IMG/VR virus record: IMGVR_UViG_3300006409_000039
Location: 1-23,729 of that record
Reading direction: 5' to 3' (one strand)
DNA length: 23,729 bases
Source of the DNA: a virus
In this document: piece by piece, positions 16,798-22,978 of the stretch
Position numbering within the stretch: position 1 is the first letter of the stretch
Layout of the letters: each line of letters opens with the position of its first letter
The notes under the pieces: model-generated
Databases searched by the model: none
Seen by the model: the letters and a program-made list of their open reading frames with translations, nothing else
Told to the model about the DNA's origin: nothing
Program-made: the position numbers and the translations under genes

Positions 16798-19358
16798 TAA
16801 ACTGTCACCACTACATTAATCGGAATTTGAGACCTTTTAGAATTGTCCAGCCCCCAAATAGCATTTGCTAGCGCATCTGCAACATCCTTTCTTCCTCTTG
16901 GAAGGTGATCTACTTTCCCTGATGCTTTTAGTTGTAGCTGTTTCAGCTCTCGTACCAACTCGGGATAATTGCAGATGTCTAGCTTTCTACTGTAGAAGAG
17001 CTCTTTCACTCTATCATGCTCGGCTTTTCCAGCATGATGTATAACTACGGGAATTCCCCGCTTTCTGACGTCTGAGATGACTTCGGGATAATTCCACATA
17101 TCGAACACTACTGTTGAGATCGGGAAAAGGTCAATACACTTGAAAATGAAGTCGCGAACCTTGAAAGGGTCTACTTCACCCTTCTTTGGGGGTGTAAGTA
17201 GTTTCAGTCCTGGCACTATGTATTTACCCGAATTCAAATCATGGTAAGCTATACAAAAGCCGAAAGAATCGTGCTTGAAAGATGGGTCACCAGCAAGGAC
17301 ATACATCTGGGAGCGGTCAATATATTTATTTAATTTTTCTAGGTCAAAGCCCTCTTTCATCAGGTCAAAAATATTTGGACGCTCTTCGTTAACATAGATG
17401 ATATCTTGGTTGCCGTAATAAGCTTGCTCATAGAAGCTAGGTTCACACCCGTAGTCTCTCCAAAACGCTGCGGGGTCTTTCTTTAGTTCTGCTTGGAGCT
17501 TGGGAGAGTCGAATGGAAGATTTGGGTTAAATTCCCATGTGGGACACTTGACTCCTAGCATTTCGGGTTGTGTCTTTGATTGCTCATACAGCTGCATAAC
17601 GAGATCTGTTGGGGTTTGAACGCTAGAGATGACGATAACCTTTCCATCTAAGCCGAAAGTTGTTGTGCCCCTACTGAGCGAAGTATAAACATTTTTTGCT
17701 CCACGCTTACTGGTTGACTGTTCGAATCGTGCTAACTCATCGAAGATAGCAACTTTAACAGATCGACCTACTAGTGACGCTGAAGAACTAGTTCCACATA
17801 GGATCACTATTGGTTTGTTGAAGCGTATTTCTGTCTCGTAAGCTTTCGGGTTATATTGACGGAAAAATGGGCTGTGCCGTACTTTCGCTAAGATTTCGCT
17901 GAAGACTGTATCCCTTGCCTGATCTTCGGATACAGCAACTGCAACAATAAATATCTTGCTTCCAGGAGCAAGGCCGTAGTGTTCTGCTGGATCCGGAAGT
18001 ATGAGAAGTCTAAAAGCTTCGTATAGGGCAAAAACTGCAGATAAAAAGGTCTTTCCACTATTGTGCAGAACTATATCGTTACCTATGTACCATCCGGTTT
18101 CAGGTACGTGATAATCATACGTCTCTTTCTTTCCACAGTATTCTATCTTTGTAATCGGCTCCCAGTAAATGCTTGGCTCTGTAACTAACTTAAGCCATGG
18201 ATGATCGAGGTTCTTTGCAAGTTTCCTTAGAGTATAGATCGTTAGATGATTCCTACAATTAATAGTGGAATTGACAAGTTTGTCCATCTTATAGTTTGAG
18301 ATATTTAAGATTCTTCGTAGGTCCGCTTTCTTGAATGGTAATTTGTCGATTGGCGAGTTAGCTGAAGACTTTCGCTTGTAAGTTATTTCTGGAGCAATAA
18401 TAGAGAAATCATCGAGAACTTTCAAATAGTACGCTTCGAATCCTTTTCGCTTCATGGCTTTGTAGCATCGGAGGATACTCCGAATTCCAAATCTCAGCAG
18501 TAGGTGCTGGATTTGTCGCAATAAAGTTTCGCTAGAAGAATAGTAGTATGGAGATTCTTCAAGCCCGCCATCTCCCCGCCAGTACCAGTAGAGGAATTCT
18601 CGTAAACTGTCTCTATCATACTCAAAAACTTCATCCGGTACGAACTTGTTCTTTGATAATTCATTGAACAGTTTCAATCTTTTCATTTCAGCTCTGAATG
18701 TGCCATGCTTAATACGATAGTCTTTCGAGTTACCTAAGTCTACCAGCTCACTTCCAAACTCGGCCATTAGAGCTTCTTTGAAGGCTTTGAGGATTTCTGG
18801 GTCTCTATTCGAGAAAGTAGTACAGCTTCGTAAGCAACCTTCAGCAAGTGTTAGTGCTAAGACTCGTGCTCTTAAAGGACAGTGTTTGTTTCCAAAATAG
18901 GGCAAAGATCGAGCAAGCGCAATGTAGTCTCCAACTTTGAGTTGCCTTAATTCTCGTTCTCCAAATGGTGTTAGGAATGGTTGGTTCTCTGTAACTTCCA
19001 CAACTCTTCCACTATAGGTTTCTACCTTATAAACGTCTCGTATTCCCTGTTTTATCAAGGTGAAGTTACTTGTTGAACGTATTTCACTTCCAAAAGTCGG
19101 GATGGAAGAGGGTTGCTCACAAATGGAAACTAAGCGTCCGGTAGAAGTATCTACGATTAAGGTATTAGAAGTGGTACATCTCATTCCTGCGACTAGAATG
19201 AGCTCGGAATAGCTACCTTTGTAAAACTCTCGTAGGATCTCTGCTTGCTTAGGGTAGAGCTTCAAGCCTAGAAAGAATGGGTGGGTAGCAAAGAATACTG
19301 GGTCAGCAGCTGCTTTAAGAACTAGACTGACCTGTTGTAGTTTTTGTACCTGCTCCAA
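16797..19358 (-). CDS. terL: Large terminase subunit (TerL) with an intein in Walker A
   Basis: The precursor is 853 aa. Residues 1-60 and 434-853 join to a 480-aa TerL. Splicing restores the Walker A motif GMRSGKT. Walker B is KVAIFDE (Asp540-Glu541), a coupling-like motif SSVQTP follows at 578, and the C-terminal RuvC-like nuclease shows acidic residues at AGDPS (Asp691), VVFDMW (Asp753) and GRKDVADAL (Asp825, Asp828). The enzyme is the ATP-driven packaging motor and DNA cutter, acting at the portal. The best start is TTG at 19356-19358, overlapping the small terminase by 44 bp; its Shine-Dalgarno is weak, so a start a few codons later is possible. The inteinless length and motifs agree well with TerL. 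Confidence 0.9.
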   Translation of the reverse strand: MEQVQKLQQVSLVLKAAADPVFFATHPFFLGLKLYPKQAEILREFYKGSYSELILVAGMRCTTSNTLIVDTSTGRLVSICEQPSSIPTFGSEIRSTSNFTLIKQGIRDVYKVETYSGRVVEVTENQPFLTPFGERELRQLKVGDYIALARSLPYFGNKHCPLRARVLALTLAEGCLRSCTTFSNRDPEILKAFKEALMAEFGSELVDLGNSKDYRIKHGTFRAEMKRLKLFNELSKNKFVPDEVFEYDRDSLREFLYWYWRGDGGLEESPYYYSSSETLLRQIQHLLLRFGIRSILRCYKAMKRKGFEAYYLKVLDDFSIIAPEITYKRKSSANSPIDKLPFKKADLRRILNISNYKMDKLVNSTINCRNHLTIYTLRKLAKNLDHPWLKLVTEPSIYWEPITKIEYCGKKETYDYHVPETGWYIGNDIVLHNSGKTFLSAVFALYEAFRLLILPDPAEHYGLAPGSKIFIVAVAVSEDQARDTVFSEILAKVRHSPFFRQYNPKAYETEIRFNKPIVILCGTSSSASLVGRSVKVAIFDELARFEQSTSKRGAKNVYTSLSRGTTTFGLDGKVIVISSVQTPTDLVMQLYEQSKTQPEMLGVKCPTWEFNPNLPFDSPKLQAELKKDPAAFWRDYGCEPSFYEQAYYGNQDIIYVNEERPNIFDLMKEGFDLEKLNKYIDRSQMYVLAGDPSFKHDSFGFCIAYHDLNSGKYIVPGLKLLTPPKKGEVDPFKVRDFIFKCIDLFPISTVVFDMWNYPEVISDVRKRGIPVVIHHAGKAEHDRVKELFYSRKLDICNYPELVRELKQLQLKASGKVDHLPRGRKDVADALANAIWGLDNSKRSQIPINVVVTV
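18060..19178 (-). mobile_element. Intein with LAGLIDADG-type homing endonuclease, in TerL
   Basis: A 373-aa in-frame insertion (TerL residues 61-433) begins with Cys61 and ends LHN with His432-Asn433; the extein +1 residue is Ser434, giving a class 1 splice layout. It interrupts Walker A between Arg and Ser-Gly-Lys-Thr, a frequent intein site. The N-terminal splicing block CTTSNTLIVD and a C-terminal block (TYDYHV then YIGNDIVLHN) are visible. The block B segment reads TENQPFLT (residues 123-130), with Gln126 at the position where nearly all inteins have His. The middle contains two LAGLIDADG-like motifs, LALTLAEGCLR and YWYWRGDGG, indicating a homing endonuclease that is probably intact. Confidence 0.9.
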
Positions 19359-19848
19359 ATCCCATCTTCTCCAAGTACTCTGTTACTTTGTGTTTACATT
19401 CGTCGCATAGGTTAGTTGCTAGATAGGCTATGAGAAATTCAAATTGCACATTAAGTTGGTTGAGTTGTATCAGTGGGCCACGTTTAATGGTTCCTTCCAG
19501 CGTACAGAGATCGCGTATCAAACCCCGAATTTCCCGCACTAGCTCCGTCTTCATTTTCACGGTGCTTTGATTTGTTGGCTCATTTTTCAGGTCGGTGATC
19601 ATTCGTCTTAGGTCTTCCATTAGATTCTGTAGTACGCTGATATAGTCTTCCTCGGGCTTTATTTGTTGAATAACTATCTGACCATTTCGGACGTTAACCT
19701 GTACATGCTCTCGGAAGTGTTTCCAGACCATTTGATAAGACATCTCTGATTCTCGAGCAATATCGTCCATTGTAAGTTTACCGAGGAAGAGTTCCGTTGC
19801 CCATCGCTGGGCTCTTGGATCACTACACAATCTACACTTTCGGGGCAC
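19315..19848 (-). CDS. Putative small terminase subunit (DNA-binding)
   Basis: This 177-aa protein directly precedes and overlaps the large terminase, the usual place of the small subunit. The N-terminus has a Cys pair (C5, C8), then a helix-turn-helix around residues 25-46 (LTMDDIARESEMSYQMVWKH), followed by a charged helical/coiled-coil centre (residues 65-120) for oligomerisation. A second CDEC pair sits at 148-151, so the two Cys pairs could bind one zinc. The GTG start (19846-19848) is preceded only by a weak GTGAAAG, but a TATA box lies about 45 bases upstream. It would bind the viral packaging site and hand DNA to TerL. The role rests on context and the HTH rather than on close sequence similarity. 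Confidence 0.72.
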   Translation of the reverse strand: MPRKCRLCSDPRAQRWATELFLGKLTMDDIARESEMSYQMVWKHFREHVQVNVRNGQIVIQQIKPEEDYISVLQNLMEDLRRMITDLKNEPTNQSTVKMKTELVREIRGLIRDLCTLEGTIKRGPLIQLNQLNVQFEFLIAYLATNLCDECKHKVTEYLEKMGFGAGTKTTTGQSSS

Positions 19849-19891
19849 TTTACTTTCACGTCGGGGCTGTTTCTATAGTTTATTTCTTTTT

Positions 19892-19905
19892 CTTATATTT
19901 AAAGG
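19892..19905 (-). promoter_or_regulatory. TATA-box promoter of the leftward virion operon
   Basis: On the minus strand the sequence CTTTAAATATAAG lies about 45-55 bases before the small terminase start. It matches an archaeal TATA box, and with the usual 25-base distance transcription would begin around 19870-19876, leaving a leader of about 25 bases. No bacterial -35/-10 pair is evident. The call is by pattern only. Confidence 0.55.
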
Positions 19906-20008
19906 GTTTCGCTCTTTGCATCGGGTTGCAGCTTAGCGGGGCTTCTTCTCCGCTTTCTTTTTCGGCTCATCTTTCGGTGGCTCTGTTAGCTTTTTGATAA
20001 GTAGAATG

Positions 20009-20016
20009 TTATATAA
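20009..20016 (+). promoter_or_regulatory. TATA-box promoter of the rightward small-gene operon
   Basis: TTATATAA at 20009-20016 lies about 75 bases before the first rightward gene. It resembles an archaeal TATA box, placing the transcription start around 20036-20041, inside or next to a GC-rich hairpin. Pattern evidence only. Confidence 0.5.
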
Positions 20017-20028
20017 GAGGACGGCAGA

Positions 20029-20049
20029 GAGGCGCCGCCCGCGGCCCTC
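20029..20049 (+). repeat. GC-rich inverted repeat near the rightward transcription start
   Basis: GAGG (bulged C) GCCG-CCCG-CGGC-CCTC forms an eight-pair stem with a four-base loop, wholly GC-rich in an AT-rich surrounding, followed by five T at 20055-20059. It could be a leader hairpin, a terminator/attenuator for one strand, or a protein-binding site. Its overlap with the predicted start makes a control role more likely than a simple terminator. Confidence 0.5.
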
Positions 20050-20090
20050 GACACTTTTTAGTAAAAAACAACTAAATGAGGTGGTTTAAT

Positions 20091-20297
20091 ATGAAAGAGA
20101 AAATATGCATAGGAAAGATGAAAGTTGAAGACCTAGAAGTAAAGATCATATACGATAGAAAGTACAAAGAGTTCACCTTGATATTGGACAACAAGTACAA
20201 GTTCGGTACCTACGGAATAATTGAGCTAGGAGATTACGAATGTTGGTTGGAAGAGTATGAAGGCAAATTGGAAAAGACCAATAAGTGGAACGCGTAA
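20091..20297 (+). CDS. Small acidic protein, first gene of the rightward operon
   Basis: The ATG at 20091 follows GAGGTGG at a good distance and gives 68 aa. An upstream ATG at 20076, four bases before that Shine-Dalgarno, would add five residues and is less likely. The protein alternates charged and hydrophobic residues (KICIGKMKVEDLEVKIIYDRKYKEFTLI) in a pattern suggesting a compact beta-rich domain, with a final acidic helix. No family is recognised. It is the first gene of the rightward small-gene operon, downstream of a TATA box and a hairpin leader, and could be an early regulator. Confidence 0.65.
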   Translation: MKEKICIGKMKVEDLEVKIIYDRKYKEFTLILDNKYKFGTYGIIELGDYECWLEEYEGKLEKTNKWNA

Positions 20298-20315
20298 CAA
20301 ATAGGAGGTGAAAGT

Positions 20316-20588
20316 ATGGGAAAGAAAAGAAGATCCAGACCACGGAACCCAAATAGTTGGCTGCGAAAGAAGGTACCCTGCAGCATGTCGTTGTACCCAA
20401 CTGGTAGAGAACTAAAACACATACAAAGGATTCAATCCTACCGCTACTACGAAAGCCTGACCAGTAACGGTGCAACTAGAGGAGTTCAACTACCCAGATG
20501 TCTACAACCTGCGATAAGAACGCATAACATGCCAGGAGCAAGACAAACAAAAACGGTCTGGTTCACTGGGTTCAGCCGTAGGAAGTAG
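20316..20588 (+). CDS. Small basic protein (paralogue of the 50-aa protein at 20720)
   Basis: This 90-aa protein has a clear AGGAGGTG Shine-Dalgarno seven bases before its ATG. It is strongly basic (GKKRRSRPRNPNSW at the start, FSRRK at the end). Residues about 11-45 share the pattern PNSW..K.V.CS.SL.P..REL..I......YR with the 50-aa ORF at 20720-20872, so the two are probably paralogues. No membrane segment or known motif is seen. The charge suggests nucleic-acid binding, but that is inference. It lies 18 bases after the preceding gene. Confidence 0.65.
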   Translation: MGKKRRSRPRNPNSWLRKKVPCSMSLYPTGRELKHIQRIQSYRYYESLTSNGATRGVQLPRCLQPAIRTHNMPGARQTKTVWFTGFSRRK

Positions 20589-20719
20589 GCGGCTGAGTAG
20601 AACATGTGTTAGCGTAGGGTCCTAACACGAGTAACTTAACCTATACCTGAAAGTCTACATGGTTAAATGAACTCCTAAAGGTAGCTAGCGTTAGACTAGC
20701 TACCGGGAGGTAGGTAGCC
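20589..20719 (+). other. Structured spacer with three hairpins
   Basis: This 131-base spacer has no convincing ORF but three inverted repeats: GTGTTAG/CTAACAC at 20606-20628, TTAACC/GGTTAA at 20636-20666, and a nine-pair GGTAGCTAG/CTAGCTACC at 20680-20704. The last hairpin ends just before the GGGAGG Shine-Dalgarno, and CTCC at 20672-20675 can pair with it, extending the stem. It also starts with CGGCTGAGTAGAACATG, close to the repeated leader element found at 21131 and 22577. A small structured RNA or a translation switch for the next gene is possible. Confidence 0.55.
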
Positions 20720-20872
20720 ATGCCAAAATGGCCTAAACCAAACAGTTGGGTTTGGAAACCCGTTAAGTGTTCTTGTTCCCTTGAGCCAAGTGCTAGGGAG
20801 CTAAGAGCGATAAAAGCGAGAGAAAACTACAGAGCAGTTTTTCGAATCAAACGAAGGTTGAGGAAGCAATGA
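20720..20872 (+). CDS. Unlisted 50-aa basic protein, paralogue of the 20316 gene
   Basis: An ATG at 20720, ten bases after GGGAGG, opens a 50-codon ORF that ends at TGA 20870-20872 and overlaps the next gene by four bases (ATGA). Its segment PNSWVWKPVKCSCSLEPSAR mirrors the first 40 residues of the 90-aa protein at 20316, with shared PNSW, Cys-Ser, REL and YR positions. The shared sequence and the overlap make it a probable real gene despite its length. It is basic and could bind nucleic acid. It lacks the C-terminal half of its paralogue. Confidence 0.6.
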   Translation: MPKWPKPNSWVWKPVKCSCSLEPSARELRAIKARENYRAVFRIKRRLRKQ

Positions 20873-21111
20873 GATACCAGAAAGAGATAGAAGTAGAAGA
20901 AGTAACTATTACTATGGGCAAGCCTGATCCGAACTGTGACAGATGCAACGGAACCGGGTACATAGGAGATCTACATTGCTTCTGCAAGATGAACTTTTCC
21001 AAGCCTAAGAGAAAGAAAATGGTGGTGGAAATCAGAATGGGACTTCCTTGTGGAAAGTGCGAAAAAAGACGGTGTGTAGGCTGCAAACATAATGGAAAAG
21101 AGCACCGTTAG
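20869..21111 (+). CDS. Small zinc-finger-like protein (DnaJ-type CxxCxGxG)
   Basis: This 80-aa protein has two Cys-rich clusters. The first is CDRCNGTGY followed by CFCK, matching the CxxCxGxG zinc-binding pattern of DnaJ-type fingers. The second is CGKCEKRRCVGCKH near the C-terminus. Each cluster has enough Cys and His residues to hold a zinc ion. The start overlaps the 50-aa gene by four bases (ATGA), so they are translationally coupled. The protein may bridge RNA or proteins, but no specific role can be read. The spacer after it contains a leader element and a 17-aa leader ORF. Confidence 0.7.
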   Translation: MRYQKEIEVEEVTITMGKPDPNCDRCNGTGYIGDLHCFCKMNFSKPKRKKMVVEIRMGLPCGKCEKRRCVGCKHNGKEHR

Positions 21112-21124
21112 AACAGTAGCGAAA

Positions 21125-21159
21125 CTCCTCCATCGGCTGAGAGGTGGAACGATGAAGCC
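21125..21159 (+). repeat. Repeated leader element, copy A
   Basis: The segment CCTCCATCGGCTGAGAGG then TGGAACGATGAAGCC is nearly identical to copy B at 22570-22603, differing at only a few positions. It contains an anti-Shine-Dalgarno tract, GGCT/AGCC that can pair, and a start codon of a short ORF. Confidence 0.55.
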
Positions 21160-21205
21160 TTCCCGAGAATTCCTAGTCAACTGTAAGGAGGTATGTAAGC
21201 AGTGA
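21152..21205 (+). CDS. Candidate 17-aa leader ORF
   Basis: ATG at 21152 follows AGGTGG and opens 17 codons (MKPSREFLVNCKEVCKQ), ending at TGA 21203-21205, which overlaps the GTG start of the next gene as GTGA. The overlap and Shine-Dalgarno suggest it is a translated leader that couples to the downstream gene. Similarly placed MKPS- and MKLS- openings follow the other element copies. Confidence 0.35.
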   Translation: MKPSREFLVNCKEVCKQ

Positions 21206-21432
21206 CAAAGAAAGACCTAAACCGAAGAAAGAAAGTACACATCAAGCCAAAGACAAGAGCACAAAAGCAGCGGGTAAGTGAAAAGAAAACTTGGAGACGC
21301 CTAGTACGAAAGACACGACAGTTCAAAATGGTTCCTTGTGAAATACAATTCCCAAGACGTCGACATGCACAGAAGCTTTACGGCCAACAATACAATCGGT
21401 TTGGTGTGTACGATATAGTGAAGGGCAGATAA
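21202..21432 (+). CDS. Very basic small protein
   Basis: This 76-aa product is rich in Lys and Arg throughout (KKDLNRRKKVHIKPKTRAQK, later FPRRRHAQK) and has only one Cys. The start is GTG at 21202, with AAGGAGG eleven bases upstream and a 17-aa leader ORF overlapping it by four bases. Such charge is typical of nucleic-acid binding or virion-internal proteins, but no family is recognised. A long pyrimidine-rich spacer follows. Confidence 0.6.
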   Translation: MTKKDLNRRKKVHIKPKTRAQKQRVSEKKTWRRLVRKTRQFKMVPCEIQFPRRRHAQKLYGQQYNRFGVYDIVKGR

Positions 21433-21513
21433 GCCTTTCACTACCCCTTCCCCATCTTTTTCTGATACAAACGATGAAGCTTAGTGCTGAGGTATACAGA
21501 AGGAGGTGGTATA
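21433..21513 (+). other. Pyrimidine-rich spacer with possible terminator
   Basis: After the stop codon comes a run of C and T (CCTTTCACTACCCCTTCCCC) then ATCTTTTTCTG, which could act as a T-rich archaeal terminator for part of the transcripts. Its CCTTC at 21446-21450 can pair with GAAGG in the next Shine-Dalgarno. CTGA then CGATGAAGC at 21462-21480 resembles the repeated leader element. Confidence 0.35.
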
Positions 21514-21807
21514 ATGGACCGAGAAGAACAGCTCCATTTCGCACTACGTACTCTCGCTATAGAGTACGATGGACTACCTTTTAAGCAAGAAATTGCAACA
21601 ATAATAGATTACTGTGCGAAGGATTGGCCTGTAGGCGACGAATGTGATCTCGATGGGTGCGTGGTAAACTATAGTCCTGATGGAACAACTAGACCATATT
21701 GGTGTGAACATAGTGAAACTGTTGATTATATCATTGGCAATACAGCGTACCACTACTGTACGAAATTCCGATGCTTAGTTCGAATCTGTAGACTAGGGGG
21801 ACATTAA
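21514..21807 (+). CDS. Cys-rich small protein, possible metal binding
   Basis: An earlier ATG at 21484 lies before the strong GGAGGTGG at 21502-21509, so the ATG at 21514 is the likely start, giving 97 aa. The protein has an acidic N-terminal helix and then many Cys and His residues (DYCAKDWPVGDECDLDGC, PYWCEH, YHYCTKFRC, then a final Cys). At least six Cys plus two His suggest one or two bound zinc ions. No exact family is recognised. The next spacer begins with a tract complementary to the next Shine-Dalgarno. Confidence 0.65.
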   Translation: MDREEQLHFALRTLAIEYDGLPFKQEIATIIDYCAKDWPVGDECDLDGCVVNYSPDGTTRPYWCEHSETVDYIIGNTAYHYCTKFRCLVRICRLGGH

Positions 21808-21842
21808 GTCCTCCCTCGTATAACTAAAAAGGAGGTGGTATA

Positions 21843-22139
21843 ATGGATCAAGAAACATTTCGTGAGCTTTTAACAAGAGGAATGACTAGAGCAAAGAAAC
21901 ATGGAAAAGCTAACTGGCCAAAGATTCTCGCAGCACTGCGTAAAGATGGTGGAATCTACTCAACGACACAAGTCTGGGAAATATTTGTCAAGAAAGCTGT
22001 TAACCGTTACCGTACGAAGGAAGTCCTTCACAAATATGCTGATACAGGAAAGATCGCGAGAGTCTACAAAGGTGGCCAGTATTGGTGGACCGCAAACCCT
22101 GAGATTGTGAAGAGAGTTAGAGCTGTGAGGAGCAATTAA
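21843..22139 (+). CDS. Winged-helix-like protein, first paralogue
   Basis: This 98-aa protein and the one at 22646 are about 60% identical over most of their length. Shared segments include HGKANW, KDGGIY, the helix around VNRYR.KE, and KGGQY.W. Helices, a recognition-helix candidate (TTQVWEIFVKKAVNRYR) and a final beta-hairpin (IARVYKGGQYWWT) give a plausible winged-helix layout, implying DNA binding. It has a GGAGGTGG Shine-Dalgarno and starts at ATG. Possible role: transcription control within the virus, inferred from fold only. Confidence 0.68.
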   Translation: MDQETFRELLTRGMTRAKKHGKANWPKILAALRKDGGIYSTTQVWEIFVKKAVNRYRTKEVLHKYADTGKIARVYKGGQYWWTANPEIVKRVRAVRSN

Positions 22140-22174
22140 GCTCCTCGTTCTTTTAACTGTTAGGAGGTGATAGT

Positions 22175-22567
22175 ATGTCGTTAGCTGATATAAAGATCTA
22201 CGTTGAAAAATTGAAGAAGTGGATAACCATCAAGCCCGTGAAGAACATCCACATTGGCTTAGATCTCAGCCATCAAGAATACGAGCAGCTATGCGAAGTA
22301 AAAAGATTATGTGTCGAAGACATCCTCGGAAACATGTGCGATGAAGCTCATGACCGAGATACTGAAGATCAGAAAGGACTCATTGAGGGACGGGCAGAAG
22401 CAATCACTGAGATTATGTATGCTCCTACAATCAAAGAGACCCTCAAAGTCTTCTACAACTACATGTTCAGCTGTGATTGGAACGAATTCCTAGAGATGGT
22501 AAGAGCTACACTTATCAAAGAGTTTGGTGAAGAGTACACTGAAGAAATTATGCGTCGAGTAGCATAA
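22175..22567 (+). CDS. Helical protein of unknown function
   Basis: This 130-aa protein begins with ATG after GGAGGTGA. It is mostly helical and acidic, with Glu/Asp-rich segments near residues 58-75 (DRDTEDQKGLIEGRAEA) and near the end (EFGEEYTEEIMRRVA). I do not recognise it. It lies between the two winged-helix-like paralogues, so a role as a partner of those proteins is possible but not shown. The following spacer holds copy B of the leader element. Confidence 0.62.
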   Translation: MSLADIKIYVEKLKKWITIKPVKNIHIGLDLSHQEYEQLCEVKRLCVEDILGNMCDEAHDRDTEDQKGLIEGRAEAITEIMYAPTIKETLKVFYNYMFSCDWNEFLEMVRATLIKEFGEEYTEEIMRRVA

Positions 22568-22569
22568 CG

Positions 22570-22603
22570 CCTCCATAGGCTGACAGGCTGGAAGGATGAA
22601 GCC
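22570..22603 (+). repeat. Repeated leader element, copy B
   Basis: CCTCCATAGGCTGACAGG then CTGGAAGGATGAAGCC matches copy A at 21125-21159 with a handful of substitutions and one added base. It starts with CCTCC complementary to the GGAGG of the next gene and ends with GATGAAGCC, whose ATG opens an 11-aa ORF (22596-22631). GGCT and AGCC can pair, with a GA/GAUGA internal loop. Confidence 0.55.
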
Positions 22604-22631
22604 GTCACATCTTATCCTTTCCCATAAATAG
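22596..22631 (+). CDS. Candidate 11-aa leader ORF
   Basis: ATG at 22596 after GGAAGG opens 11 codons (MKPSHLILSHK) ending at TAG 22629-22631, whose last base is the first G of the next GGAGG Shine-Dalgarno. It shares the MKPS opening with the leader ORF at 21152. A ribosome ending here would cover the next Shine-Dalgarno. Use is uncertain. Confidence 0.25.
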   Translation: MKPSHLILSHK

Positions 22632-22645
22632 GAGGTGAAAGCGGA

Positions 22646-22939
22646 ATGGATGAGAAATTGTTTAGACAACTTCTCGAGAAGGGGGTAACGAAAGCTAGGC
22701 CACATGGCAAAGCTAACTGGAACAAGATTCGAAATCAACTAACAAAAGACGGTGGTATCTACACTACCAGTCAAATCTGGGAACAGTTCGTAAAGAGAGT
22801 TGTCAACAGATATCGTTGCAAGGAATGGCTTCACGAGCAAGCTGAGAAAGGAATTTGCCTCAGAGCATACAAAGGTGGACAATACTATTGGACATTCAAC
22901 CCCGAGTTAGTCGAGAAGTACGCAAAGAAGGGGCAGTAA
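22646..22939 (+). CDS. Winged-helix-like protein, second paralogue
   Basis: This 97-aa protein is a close paralogue of the one at 21843, with matching HGKANW, KDGGIY, VNRYR, and a KGGQYYW hairpin. Differences concentrate in the linker and C-terminal tail. Its start is ATG after AGGAGGTG. The pair flanking one unrelated gene suggests duplication within the operon and divergence of targets. DNA binding is inferred from the winged-helix-like layout. Confidence 0.68.
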   Translation: MDEKLFRQLLEKGVTKARPHGKANWNKIRNQLTKDGGIYTTSQIWEQFVKRVVNRYRCKEWLHEQAEKGICLRAYKGGQYYWTFNPELVEKYAKKGQ

Positions 22940-22978
22940 GCTCCTTCATTCATTTCAACTGAAAGGAGGTGATATCGA

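Larger units (their letters stand above)
19849..20090. other. Divergent promoter region between the two operons
   Basis: This roughly 240-base stretch separates the leftward virion operon from the rightward small-gene operon. It holds a TATA box for each direction and a GC-only hairpin near the rightward start. A minus-strand tail with the pattern EPPKDEPKKKAEKKPR ends at a TAA at 19933-19935, but it has no convincing start codon, so I do not call it a gene. Confidence 0.55.

Noticed and set aside
16797-19358. Frameshift or gene break in the large terminase
   Set aside because: The interruption of Walker A is an in-frame intein with clean Cys and His-Asn ends, not a broken gene.
19933-20000. 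Minus-strand frame ending in a Lys/Glu/Pro-rich tail in the divergent region
   Set aside because: No ATG, GTG or TTG with an SD is found, and the frame runs through the rightward promoter. It may be a gene remnant, but that cannot be shown.
21134-21155. Archaeal C/D box small RNA
   Set aside because: CTGA and GATGA boxes occur, but in D'-C' order only; no outer box C/box D pair or guide spacing is seen. The leader-element reading fits better.
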